Assembly: GCA_964464925.1 (NCBI GenBank)
Contig: CAYXLI010000003.1
Coordinates: 235,317-299,316, forward strand
Length of the DNA: 64,000 nucleotides
Direction of reading: 5' to 3'
Origin: CAYXLI01 sp964464925
GTDB lineage: Bacteria; Acidobacteriota; Terriglobia; Bryobacterales; Bryobacteraceae
Below, in pieces: positions 16,690 through 25,607 of this stretch (positions are counted from its first letter, which is position 1; each line of letters begins with the position of its first letter). The notes beneath the pieces were generated by a model. It did no database searches. It saw only the letters and a list, made by a program, of their open reading frames with translations, and was not told the DNA's origin. Position numbers and translations under genes: made by a program.

Positions 16690-18912
16690 GTGTTGAATCA
16701 ATCAGTTCATTCTTTTTTTTGTGCGCGCGCATCGTCTCAACCGTTCGCACTATTTGCGTTGTTGGTCATCCCAGCATTTGCGGGACAAGTAAGCCTACTG
16801 ACCAGCCAATCCGGCGGCACCATGCTTCGAGCGATCCGCGTCGATAGCGCCGGTAACATCTACATTGCTGGGACAATGAACCCTGGCAGTTCCAAAACGG
16901 GTGATGGCAGCGATGCCTTCGTGGCTAAGCTCTCGTCAGACGGAGCACAGATTTACAAGACTGTGCTGGGTGGGTCGGCGCGGGATACTGCGAGCGCGAT
17001 TGCGCTTGGAACCGATGGATCGGTCTATGTAACGGGCTTTACGTTGTCGAATGACTTTCCGATAACTTCGGGTGCACTGCAGCCGGCATTGGGAACAACG
17101 AACGGCGGCCAAGCATTCCTTGCCAAGCTCTCCCCTAACGGAGAAATTCAGTCAGCAAGCTATTTCGGCGGCGGGGCACAGACATCGGGCAGCGCGATCG
17201 CCATCGCGAAGACGGGCGAGGTCTATTTAACCGGAACATCATCCGCAGATGGGTTTCCGGCTACGGCTGGCTACACTGGCCCTGGGAATGGCTACTTTCT
17301 GGCGAAATTTGATGCTGGTCTTGGAAAGCTCCTCTTCGGAACGCTCGCATACGGCGGCACTGTGATGACGCTTGATCCGCAGGGGAATATTTACACCGCT
17401 GGTGCAACCACCGGGCCAATTGGAGGGAACCTCCCGTTGCAAACGAGTCCTGGGGCGTTTCAGGGGACCGCGCAAGCCAAACTATGCCGTGGCGGCGGTA
17501 TTGTTTCCTTTGCATGCAGTTATCAATTCGTGGAAAAGCTCGATCCCACAGCGACGAAACTGGACTACGCCACCTTCGTAACCGGTTCGTTTGGTGCATC
17601 TCCTGCCGGCATCGCGGTAGATGCTGCCGGCAACTTGATCGTTGCAGGCACGACCAACTCGGCCGATTATCCGGTCACAGCTCAAGCACTGCAGACCGAG
17701 TATCTGGCAAATGCAGCAGTTCCGCCAAGCTTGCCGTCCAATCAACCCTCGATCTACCCGCCTCCTTCAAGCGGCTATATAACGAAGCTCAATGCGAACG
17801 GAAGTGGCCTGATTTGGTCCACTTTTTTCGGCGGGTCGGTACGAGATGCGATCTCCGCCATGACTGTGGATGCTACCGGCTATATCTACATCACCGGACA
17901 AGCGAATTCGAACGATCTGCCGGGTTTATCCGCGGCGGTACCGGCGGGCTGCCGACCGACCGTCAATCAGGGTCTCGGTTTTGTTGCGCGATTGAGCCCA
18001 GATGGCACAAGCCTGAGTCCGACGCAATTGATCTACGGAGCGCCAGTATGCACGTACGCATCGTGTTTCCTTGATACTCAGAGCACCTCGTCAAGTGCCT
18101 GGGCCTTGGCCGTAAAGCCCGATGGAAGCGCGATCACTGCCGGCACCAACGGCGTGGTTGGAAACGTCGACCTTTTTGCATCTGAGCGTCTGGCTTGCTT
18201 CACGGACCCGGCCGACAACGTGCAACTCACAACCTTCACGCCCGGACAGGTCCTCAGCATCTTCGGTTCACGTATTGCGCCGCCTGGCGGCGCCGTGCCT
18301 GCCGGAGGGATCGCCTCCCCATTCCAAGGCATCAGCGTGACGTTCAATGGCATTGCCGCGCCGATCCTGTACACATCGAGCGAGCAGATTAATATTCAGG
18401 TGCCGTATGAGATTGCCGGACAGGATTCAGTTGACATGCAGGTGGTCAGTCCCGGGGTAGGATTGATAGAGTGGGCAACATTTCCTGTGGTTCAGCGACA
18501 GCCGAGCGTCTTTCTCTCGCCGGATGCTCTCCTCTCGGACGTGCCAGGCTATTCTTACTGTGGCAATGCTTTCAGCCGCGCTCAACATGCGCTGGCGCTC
18601 AATGCCGACGGGACATTGAACACCTGCTCACACGGAGCACTACCCGGTTCCACCGTGACAATCTTTATGAATGGCTTGGGGCCAACTCAACCTGCGCAAG
18701 CAAGCGGCGCGATTGTCAGCGGCCCACCCGTTGCAGTTGCTCCTGGCGCAACGGGACCGGGTATTCTCTCCACGACTACTTCGCCTGGCGCTATCTCTGG
18801 AATCGTGCAGGTTCAGCTTCAGCAAACGAATGCTGGATTTTGGGAGGTACAGCCTACGATCTCTGGTGTTCCATCTCGTGAACCGGTAGTTATTTGGGTT
18901 GCTGCGCGTTAA
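16690..18912 (+). CDS. Secreted SBBP-repeat propeller protein with TIGR03437-type C-terminal domain
   Basis: About 740 residues from the GTG at 16690 (AGGGGA nine bases upstream); the frame is open from 16636, but that start would overlap the previous gene. A signal peptide (PFALFALLVIPAFAG) precedes SBBP beta-propeller repeats with the recurring pattern (I/V)xxDxxGNxYxxGxTxSxDFP, seen for example as GTDGSVYVTGFTLSNDFP and AAGNLIVAGTTNSADYP. From about residue 505 comes the domain I know as the Solibacter C-terminal domain: FTPGQVLSIFGSRIAP, GISVTFNGIAAPILYTS, EQINIQVPYEIAG, GSTVTIFMNGLGPT. This domain is close to diagnostic for the Solibacter lineage. Function is unknown; these are thought to be surface or secreted proteins. 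Confidence 0.75.
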   Translation: MLNQSVHSFFCARASSQPFALFALLVIPAFAGQVSLLTSQSGGTMLRAIRVDSAGNIYIAGTMNPGSSKTGDGSDAFVAKLSSDGAQIYKTVLGGSARDTASAIALGTDGSVYVTGFTLSNDFPITSGALQPALGTTNGGQAFLAKLSPNGEIQSASYFGGGAQTSGSAIAIAKTGEVYLTGTSSADGFPATAGYTGPGNGYFLAKFDAGLGKLLFGTLAYGGTVMTLDPQGNIYTAGATTGPIGGNLPLQTSPGAFQGTAQAKLCRGGGIVSFACSYQFVEKLDPTATKLDYATFVTGSFGASPAGIAVDAAGNLIVAGTTNSADYPVTAQALQTEYLANAAVPPSLPSNQPSIYPPPSSGYITKLNANGSGLIWSTFFGGSVRDAISAMTVDATGYIYITGQANSNDLPGLSAAVPAGCRPTVNQGLGFVARLSPDGTSLSPTQLIYGAPVCTYASCFLDTQSTSSSAWALAVKPDGSAITAGTNGVVGNVDLFASERLACFTDPADNVQLTTFTPGQVLSIFGSRIAPPGGAVPAGGIASPFQGISVTFNGIAAPILYTSSEQINIQVPYEIAGQDSVDMQVVSPGVGLIEWATFPVVQRQPSVFLSPDALLSDVPGYSYCGNAFSRAQHALALNADGTLNTCSHGALPGSTVTIFMNGLGPTQPAQASGAIVSGPPVAVAPGATGPGILSTTTSPGAISGIVQVQLQQTNAGFWEVQPTISGVPSREPVVIWVAAR

Positions 18913-19141
18913 TCTGATAGGGCTCCCGAACCGTAGCGGTGCGGCAGCTGATCAGACGATCATCAACTGCCCCCGCTGGACCAGTTCCTGGTAGATGGCA
19001 ATGGCGTTGAAGTCTTTTCTGTAGTTTGAAACATTCCGCAAATTCCTTTACCTCCCCCATCCCCTAACTGAAGAAGTCTCACGTTGAAACGGTCACGGCC
19101 GTGAGGCTGATTTACAGAGAAATCTCGAACCGGGTCTGAAC

Positions 19142-20746
19142 CTAGTCCTGGGATGGTGAGACCTGATAAAGGACGGCGTAGACGCCGCCTCGCTTTTCAT
19201 AGAACACCTTTTCGGTCCAGTGTTGGCCAGATTTAGAGAGCTCGTCGAGAAACGCGTTCGTTGCCGCCGGCAAGTGCAGATTCGATTGTGCGTTCGTTAA
19301 GAACAGCCCGCCCTCCTTTACGATCCCTTTCCACTCGCTTTGAGCATACGGCGATGCCGGGGAAGCAGGTACATCCCAAAAGATCTCTGTGACGGGCGTC
19401 CGTGCCCTTGAGAGGAAATATATGTTCTGGGCAAGGCCCCAGTCGAGCACTTTCACCTTCTGCCTGGGGTGGGTACCCTGCAGAAACCCGGATACATGAA
19501 TCACAGTATCAGACCAAGATTTCGTTCCTCCCGTAGTCTGCAACCCTTCCCGCGCCCGCCAGTTCCAATACGCGGAGACGCTGAAATAAAAGATTGCCAT
19601 TCCGATGACGAGTACGTTTGCCAAAGGGCGAGGGAGCAAGGTGCCCCAAGGGGCTATACAGATCGACACTACAACGAACGGAACGAGTGCAAGGAGGTGG
19701 TGTTCGGCAACTGGCATTCGGATGAGCAACAAGAAGATGAGGTAGATCACTGGAGCAGTAGCAATCGCTCTGCGCCCAACTTGCGCCGCAGGAGAGGGGC
19801 TCTGTCTTTCGTACAAGCAGGCCAGCAACGCACCCACCGCGATCAATTGGATGGGCAGCAACTGCCAGAATGGAACATCCGGCCCCATCCAAATGCCCCG
19901 ATGCTCTCCATCTGAAAGCAGGGTCTCTCCGAGCAGGCCGCTAACGTAGGCGATCTCCTGTGGAATTGTCGCGTTCCACTGAACGGCCTGAACCGAGTGG
20001 CCAAACTGAGGCAATGACTGGGCGATGTAAATCAGAAGGGGTATTGTTCCCACGACCGCCCCGGCGGCAAACAACACCGCATGTCGATAGGACGGCCATT
20101 TGCGGGGACGCACGAAGATGAGAACCGCAAGGGACTCCCCAAGAATCAAGAAAAGGAGATTCAACCGGATCCAGACTGCAAATCCGCACGCGACACCGAC
20201 GCAAAATAACGATAGCCGTGTACGCCGCTGCTGGAATCGGCTGGTGCAAAAGGCAATCAGACCGATGGCGAACAATGTCATCGCGACGTTGCCGTTATCG
20301 TACAGCGGCAGATCAATAGCAGCAGGGTGGATTGCCAAGATGCAGGCCGCCGCCATGGCGGGCCGGGGTCCAAACTGGTGTCGAACGAAGTACGCGATGC
20401 CAAAGATTCCGCCAGCGACGATCAGGGCAGCGCCGAACCGTCCGACTGGAACCGTCGGTTCGAATACAAGGAACAGAGGCAATAGAAAATAGTCTTTGGC
20501 CGCCCCGACATAGGGCGCCACCATGAGAGGCACACAAGTTTGCCCGATGCATAGAGATGCCGGAGATGGCGTTACGGTGCCACGCACGGACAGCTCCATG
20601 GCGCCGCGCATGCTAATCGCTTCATCGTACTCCAGTCCAGGTGCACTGAATCCGACCAAGCTACAGCTCAACACGTATGCAGCTGCGGCGAGGAGCGACA
20701 ATAGCCTCCACTGATTGGAGTTTCCAGTAACAGCTTCAACGCGCAA
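19142..20746 (-). CDS. GT-C fold membrane glycosyltransferase-like protein
   Basis: A 534-residue integral membrane protein with about ten hydrophobic helices and a soluble C-terminal tail of about 120 residues. The first external loop contains LEYDEAIS (Asp41-Glu42), the acidic pair typical of GT-C enzymes such as the PMT/ArnT/RgtA-like (GT39, GT83) families. These use polyprenyl-phosphate sugars. The helix pattern and the VGRFGAALIVAGGI and RLNLLFLILGESLAVLI segments agree. The acceptor cannot be predicted. It stands alone on the minus strand inside the accessory stretch, back to back with the secreted glycosidase candidate at 21192 across a 445-base gap. Confidence 0.65.
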   Translation of the reverse strand: MRVEAVTGNSNQWRLLSLLAAAAYVLSCSLVGFSAPGLEYDEAISMRGAMELSVRGTVTPSPASLCIGQTCVPLMVAPYVGAAKDYFLLPLFLVFEPTVPVGRFGAALIVAGGIFGIAYFVRHQFGPRPAMAAACILAIHPAAIDLPLYDNGNVAMTLFAIGLIAFCTSRFQQRRTRLSLFCVGVACGFAVWIRLNLLFLILGESLAVLIFVRPRKWPSYRHAVLFAAGAVVGTIPLLIYIAQSLPQFGHSVQAVQWNATIPQEIAYVSGLLGETLLSDGEHRGIWMGPDVPFWQLLPIQLIAVGALLACLYERQSPSPAAQVGRRAIATAPVIYLIFLLLIRMPVAEHHLLALVPFVVVSICIAPWGTLLPRPLANVLVIGMAIFYFSVSAYWNWRAREGLQTTGGTKSWSDTVIHVSGFLQGTHPRQKVKVLDWGLAQNIYFLSRARTPVTEIFWDVPASPASPYAQSEWKGIVKEGGLFLTNAQSNLHLPAATNAFLDELSKSGQHWTEKVFYEKRGGVYAVLYQVSPSQD

Positions 20747-21133
20747 CCCGAGCCTCCGATTTCCGGACCGTGTGCTTTCACCAACTCAGAATGATAGAAC
20801 CGGGCATACCTTCAGTTGCAGGGCAGAATCTGCCGGCGACCACACGTGAGCCAGTTCTTCATAGTACAATGCCCCCGCCACGAATCCCGCTGTCATCGCG
20901 AGCTAAATTCTGTTTCTGTCGGCTTGGGAATTGCGACTTCGAAACACCTCAGGGCTGTTCCGTAGCCGTCGGCAACTGCAGAGCCCCGCGCCGCTTGGGT
21001 CAGCACCGCCAACGCGCCACTTACGTCTTTACTCCGCAGATTTGAACTGCGATCCTTCCTGGTCGTTTTGCCTCAGGACGTCCAGAAGGCACACTATTCA
21101 CCCTGATTTGCAGCTGGCCCAAAAATATTTTAG
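20747..21133. other. Intergenic region between divergent genes
   Basis: No gene is supported in this stretch. Short open frames on the plus strand (20770-21045, 20931-21137) lack ribosome sites and protein-like patterns. It should contain the promoter of the GT-C gene to the left; I could not pick out a convincing one. Confidence 0.4.
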
Positions 21134-21163
21134 TTGACAATGAGCTCCCAAAAAGCGGAAAAT
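21134..21163 (+). promoter_or_regulatory. Candidate promoter of the glycosidase-like gene
   Basis: TTGACA (21134-21139) and GAAAAT (21158-21163) are 18 bases apart. The -35 is perfect and the -10 has four of six consensus bases. The distance to the start codon at 21192 is about 30 bases. Confidence 0.45.
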
Positions 21164-21191
21164 CCAGAACTGACGTCGCTGTTAAATCTAA

Positions 21192-22781
21192 ATGGGCATG
21201 GTGATGAAGGAAATGTTGCAGAAGCATTTCTACTCGGCAAAGATTTGTCTGTCTCTATTATTAATCTGCCATGGTGCCGCTGTCGCGGTGAGGGCGTTGC
21301 CTCTTGCGCCGCACTCGAAGCTGCACGTTAATCTCGGGCCTGTACCCGTTGATAAATACTTGGTGCAGAACTACGATCCAATTTATGGGCACGGCTATGT
21401 CCCAAACTGCAGCACAAGTCAGACAGTGCGGTCGTGCTACCAACAAATACTTGCGAGCTTTCGGCAGCAGGGTGTCGAGAGCATCAGGTTCATGTTCTAT
21501 TTCTGCGGAGGGTCTTACAGCACTGCACTAAACGGATGCGGAACCTACAATGGGACCTCGCTAAATATGGCTTGGGCAAACAACATGGCCACATTCCTAC
21601 AGGATGTAGCCACAGCGGGAATAACCCAGGTTACGCCGACTCCTCAATGGGGACTCGGATACGACGGAAATATTCCATATTGTATCGACGGGACTTTGAC
21701 TTGTGGCGCAGAAGACGGAAATTATAATTGGTACCGGAATTCGCAAGAATCGTCATTGAATGATGGTGTAGTGTGGGCACGGGTGCCGGACTCATGCAGC
21801 GCTACTCCCGGTGCCACAGTGTCACTGTTCTTTTGGCCGTCCGCACCGTACGGAGTCCGGGCAAATAACACGTTGAATGACCCTGCCGGGCCATGGAAGC
21901 AGTTCTTCAACAACTCATACAACTGCTCACCTAAAAATCCCTACTTCGCCGGGTGGCAACATCTATACGATGTAATCTCGTCGATGCTAAGTTCCGTTCA
22001 TACAGCCGGGCTCTCCGTAAATGAATTTGACATCGCGAACGAAATCGATATTCCAGAGGCGACTGTTCAGCTTCGCCTGCTCTCGGACAACAAGCATACA
22101 GATACAGGGAACGGGAATGTATACGATGTAATCAGTTATTATCTCAACTCTTATGGTCTAGGGACAACGAATCTCACTTGGTCCGTAAGCCAGTTTGGGG
22201 CCTCTGTCGATCAGTACGACTGCGGAAGCGTGTATGGTGATTCCGCAAGGTTGCTGCGGCTCTCTTCATTTATTAGTACGATGAATGGGGGCGCGGTCGG
22301 CTGGCCTCTGGGAGCTACGGATTCGAACGGATTGACGTGTGGCGGGACTGTCCCATCAGACTGGGTCAGTCAACCCCGAGGGTATGGATTCCCCACCATC
22401 GCTGACGTGCACTCATACGACACTCTGAGTGAAAATGATGCGAAAGTCTTCTTTAACGCCGTAAAAGCATTCTTGGACTCGTGGGGAGCTGCTGGAGGTT
22501 ACTGGCACGGTAACGTTCCTGCATTATATAACGCACAAGTCATGTTGGGAGAAACGCACAGCAATCAGAACTACTCGTCGACGCAGTCCTGCGAGGGGAA
22601 TGCCAATCCCACAGCTCTGGCGGGATATGAGGTCAATGGTTATAACCTGAGCGGTCTAGCGTATAGCAGCCGTACGACTGTGTTTCGGCCGTGGGAGAAC
22701 TTCATCGAATGGAGCTATGGCTACGGCGGATGCTATCAGGTTCCCGCGCTCGTTAACCCACCCTATACACCAACTCCTTAG
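21192..22781 (+). CDS. Secreted TIM-barrel protein, clan GH-A glycosidase candidate
   Basis: A 529-residue exported protein (signal segment KICLSLLLICHGAAVA). I cannot place it in a named family, but three features match clan GH-A retaining glycosidases in the right order. FDIANEIDIPE has Asn283-Glu284, the usual acid/base at strand 4. ADVHSYD (residues 404-410) resembles the His-x-Tyr loop of strand 6. VMLGETHSN has Glu454, where the strand 7 nucleophile is expected. The N-terminal part shows ESIRFMFYFCGG and ITQVTPTPQWGLG, which fit strands 2 and 3. There are many Cys, Asn, Gly, Trp and Tyr residues, as in extracellular enzymes. The exact start among ATG codons at 21192, 21198, 21204 or 21213 is uncertain. 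A promoter is proposed at 21134. Confidence 0.6.
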   Translation: MGMVMKEMLQKHFYSAKICLSLLLICHGAAVAVRALPLAPHSKLHVNLGPVPVDKYLVQNYDPIYGHGYVPNCSTSQTVRSCYQQILASFRQQGVESIRFMFYFCGGSYSTALNGCGTYNGTSLNMAWANNMATFLQDVATAGITQVTPTPQWGLGYDGNIPYCIDGTLTCGAEDGNYNWYRNSQESSLNDGVVWARVPDSCSATPGATVSLFFWPSAPYGVRANNTLNDPAGPWKQFFNNSYNCSPKNPYFAGWQHLYDVISSMLSSVHTAGLSVNEFDIANEIDIPEATVQLRLLSDNKHTDTGNGNVYDVISYYLNSYGLGTTNLTWSVSQFGASVDQYDCGSVYGDSARLLRLSSFISTMNGGAVGWPLGATDSNGLTCGGTVPSDWVSQPRGYGFPTIADVHSYDTLSENDAKVFFNAVKAFLDSWGAAGGYWHGNVPALYNAQVMLGETHSNQNYSSTQSCEGNANPTALAGYEVNGYNLSGLAYSSRTTVFRPWENFIEWSYGYGGCYQVPALVNPPYTPTP

Positions 22782-22819
22782 AGCAATGAGTAAAATGCTA
22801 AACGAAAAGGATCCACAAT

Positions 22820-23566
22820 ATGACGATCAACCCACAAAGTATTTTTCTCGCTTCGGCCTTGTTGTGTGCGCAAATTCTGAGTGCGACAGGGGCTACCAGG
22901 ACGCCAGGCTACGGACTCGTTGTCGACCCAAGTGGTAGTCCAGTTCCTAATGCAGTCTTATTAGCAAGAAAAGTTCCGATTGCCTACGGATCTGCACGAT
23001 TGCCGTTTCGATTCCAGCGGCAATCGTCCGACCTTGATGATGTAGTTAAGGCAAGCTCTGGACCGGATGGCACTTTCGTTCTCGCTGGACTGCTCCCCGC
23101 GCGATACTCGATCTGTGCGGAGTTCCCGGATAGCTCCTACCTGAATACCTGTATCTGGTCTGGCGACCGGACGGTGAATGCCTCGATTCCTGGCGATATC
23201 TCCAACATTAAAATCGTCGCTCAGCCTGCAGCTATAATTCGGGTCGATATCGCGGACCTTACAGGCGTCCTCGGGAAGGCAATGTCGGCGGTGACGGATA
23301 ATAGATTTGGCACGCCCATTAACATCGGGGTGAAGTCTGGTGATTCTTATTATACCGCCAAGCTGGTCAGCAGCGACAGCGGTGGACGTCACTACGCAAT
23401 CGCCGTACCTTTCGATCAGCCGCTGCGCCTATGGCTGTATAGCCGATCTGTCGGATTCTTGGACCAAGGTGGTATTAGGTTGGCAAACTCGGGAACCGAG
23501 CTTCCGTTCCTAGTGCGGAAAGGCCTCACCGTAGGATTCTGGCTCTCAACTACGTCGCCGAATTGA
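22820..23566 (+). CDS. Secreted carboxypeptidase-regulatory-like domain protein
   Basis: A 248-residue exported protein; the start has AAGGA eight bases upstream and follows the glycosidase candidate by 38 bases. Signal peptide IFLASALLCAQILSATGA. The first domain reads GYGLVVDPSGSPVPNAVLLARK and SGPDGTFVLAGLLPARYSICAEFP, a clear carboxypeptidase-regulatory-like (prealbumin-type) fold. The second half (about residues 125-248) is unassigned. The layout is the same as in the protein encoded at 14948-15649: signal, one such domain, one unknown domain, similar length. It is likely co-transcribed with the genes on both sides. Confidence 0.6.
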   Translation: MTINPQSIFLASALLCAQILSATGATRTPGYGLVVDPSGSPVPNAVLLARKVPIAYGSARLPFRFQRQSSDLDDVVKASSGPDGTFVLAGLLPARYSICAEFPDSSYLNTCIWSGDRTVNASIPGDISNIKIVAQPAAIIRVDIADLTGVLGKAMSAVTDNRFGTPINIGVKSGDSYYTAKLVSSDSGGRHYAIAVPFDQPLRLWLYSRSVGFLDQGGIRLANSGTELPFLVRKGLTVGFWLSTTSPN

Positions 23567-23623
23567 ACTCGAATATCCCCGGCGGATACTGTGCCGGAAA
23601 GAGGAGGTCTTCCAGTCAACGTT

Positions 23624-24520
23624 ATGCTCCGAAGCATCACTCTCGCGGCTGTATTCAAAATACTAGTTAGAATCGGTGTTTTGTATCTCGTTGTTGGCTT
23701 CTGTATCGCCGCGGCCCAGAGTACTCAGGCTATTGTGATTCGATCCGTGACGAATTCAGTAGATTTTCTGCCGGGGCTACCGCAGAAAGGAAGCCTTGCT
23801 TCTATCTTCGTAACTGGACTGGAAGGCCCTCCGGGTGTCAGCTACGCGACTCAATACCCACTAACCAACAAATTGAATGGGGTCAGCGTCTGGATCAACT
23901 TCATTCCGGCACCTATTCTCTCACTGGCATTTAAAGATGGCTTTGAACAGATCAACATCCAGGTGCCATGGGAGGGACCGCGTGATCCTCTTTATGTAGA
24001 AGTCTTTCAGAATGGTATTCGCGGACATACAGAGGACACGCAGACAAGCTCGTTCAGTGTGTTCTTCTCTGACCCTCAGGGTTACGGGATCGTCCAGCAT
24101 GCTTCGGATTACACGTTAGTCTCTCAGAATAGTCCCGCACGTCCCGGTGAGTATCTGATCGCGTATGGAATCAACCTCGGCCCCGTCAATAACACTCCCA
24201 ATACGGGTATGCGTTCCCCAGTCGATGTTCTTGCGCGATCGACGTCTCCTGGGTCACCGGAAACCGGCGTCTGCGGAATGGAGGATCAAATTCACATCGG
24301 CACGGTCGTGTCAACGCCAACGTTTGTGGGGCTCACCCCGGGTGCGATAGGCGTGTATCAAGCCAATTTTCAGGTTCCAGCGTCAACAGCTACTGGAGAC
24401 CTGCCATTAACTTTCGTTCGGACGCTGCGTGAAAACCCGCTTGGCCCGTGTCGAGGAAGTGGCTTAGAGAATACCACGGCGGTACGTGTGAGCCGAAGCG
24501 TCTTGCTTCCGGTTCGATAA
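23624..24520 (+). CDS. Secreted protein consisting of a TIGR03437-type domain
   Basis: The ATG at 23624 begins a signal sequence (LVRIGVLYLVVGFCIAAAQ); a GTG start at 23591 would add 11 residues and neither has an ideally spaced ribosome site (AGAGGAGG is at 23600). The mature protein is essentially one Solibacter-type C-terminal domain: LPQKGSLASIFVTGLEGPPG, GVSVWINFIPAPILS, FEQINIQVPWEGPRD, PGEYLIAYGINLGPVN and LTPGAIGVYQANFQVPA. In the SBBP protein at 16690 the same domain is attached to a propeller; here it stands alone. Function unknown. Confidence 0.65.
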   Translation: MLRSITLAAVFKILVRIGVLYLVVGFCIAAAQSTQAIVIRSVTNSVDFLPGLPQKGSLASIFVTGLEGPPGVSYATQYPLTNKLNGVSVWINFIPAPILSLAFKDGFEQINIQVPWEGPRDPLYVEVFQNGIRGHTEDTQTSSFSVFFSDPQGYGIVQHASDYTLVSQNSPARPGEYLIAYGINLGPVNNTPNTGMRSPVDVLARSTSPGSPETGVCGMEDQIHIGTVVSTPTFVGLTPGAIGVYQANFQVPASTATGDLPLTFVRTLRENPLGPCRGSGLENTTAVRVSRSVLLPVR

Positions 24521-24600
24521 TATCGGTAGTTGAGCGTTTCGCTGAACTCGGATTGGCCGTCGGCGGCGCCAGACCCGGCCCTGGTTCCGTTCTGAATGAC

Positions 24601-25214
24601 TCATTCCGCGCGGAAAGTCGGAAACCATTCCACATTGAGACATTCGTCTCGCAGCCGGCCGTTGAAGCTCTCGATGAAACCGTTCTCCACCGGCCGTCCG
24701 GGCCGAATGAAGCGCAATTGGACACCGGTCTGAATCGCCCAGACTTCCATGGCGCGGCCGGCGAACTCGCTGCCATTGTCGAGTGTGATGCTGTTGGGAG
24801 TTGTTCCTCGCTCGGCAGCTGCATTAGTGAGCGCGGCGACCTCAGTGGCCCATTCATCGAGCGATCTGCTTCCAGCCAAACGCACTCGCGCGTGTACTGA
24901 TCGATTACCGTCAAAATGCGGATGGTGCGGCCGTCAATAAGCTTTTCGCTTACAAAATCGGCCGACCAGCAGTCATTCGGCCGCACCGCTTGTGTCTGCG
25001 GGAGCCGTTGCCGGCGCGCAATCTTCTTGCGCTCGACGCTCCGCACCTTCAGGTTCTCTTCGTCATACAGACGGTAGATTCGTTTGGCGTTGACCTTCCA
25101 CCGTTCGCGTTTCAGCAGCACCGTCAGACGGCGATACCCGTAACGCACATGCGAGCCGGCTAGCTCCTTCAGGCGTTGCACGGCATTCGAGTCGGTCTTC
25201 ATCAACTTCTCCAT
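24601..25214 (-). pseudogene. IS3-family transposase OrfB remnant (frameshifted)
   Basis: Integrase-type (DDE) transposase in two frames. The upstream piece (from 25214) reads RLKELAGSHVRYGYRRLTVLLKRE, then NAKRIYRLYDEENLKVRS and NDCWSADFVSEKLIDGRTIRIL, which carries the first catalytic Asp. After a frameshift near 24855 the second piece gives ITLDNGSEFAGRAMEVW (second Asp) and RPVENGFIESFNGRLRDECLN (Glu), and stops at 24601. About 25 N-terminal residues of OrfB and the C-terminal end are missing. All three catalytic residues survive, but in different frames. Same IS group as the orfA remnant at 14297, opposite strand. Confidence 0.8.
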
Positions 25215-25607
25215 CCGGGGACAGTGCGCTGCCGGCTACCGTGAAGCGGATCCCGCTGCCGAAATCCAGCGTTATCGCGGCCGCTCCCGCGCCATTGAAG
25301 CGAGGTCTGCGAAATCGTCTACCGGATTCACGCGCCCAATTTCCGAGAGCGTCCGCTCTCGGCCTCATTGAAGCGAGAAGCCGTTCAGCAAGATCAACAA
25401 AGCACAGATCGATTTCCGTCGCTCTCCCGACCCTCATCACGCCACTCACAATTTTTCCCCAAATCGGACAACTCCCTGAAACTACGCCGCATAGCCCCCA
25501 AAAACCACCCCACCCCGCTCTCTCCCGGCTCGTTTCTTGCCCTCCACATGCTACTCCTCAAAATAGGGAAGAGCGCTGCATGCCCTCCCGGAAAATGGAG
25601 AATTGCA
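25215..25607. other. Intergenic region right of the IS remnant
   Basis: No gene is supported in these 390 bases. A 12-base word CATTGAAGCGAG occurs twice (near 25296 and 25366). An open minus-strand frame (25063-25449) runs into the transposase remnant and shows no family pattern. A GGAG ribosome site at 25597-25600 belongs to the next gene. Confidence 0.4.

Noticed and set aside
18950..19030. Minus-strand peptide resembling a transposase scrap (NAIAIYQELV)
   Set aside because: Only about 20 residues, no ends or second motif; too short to call an IS relic.
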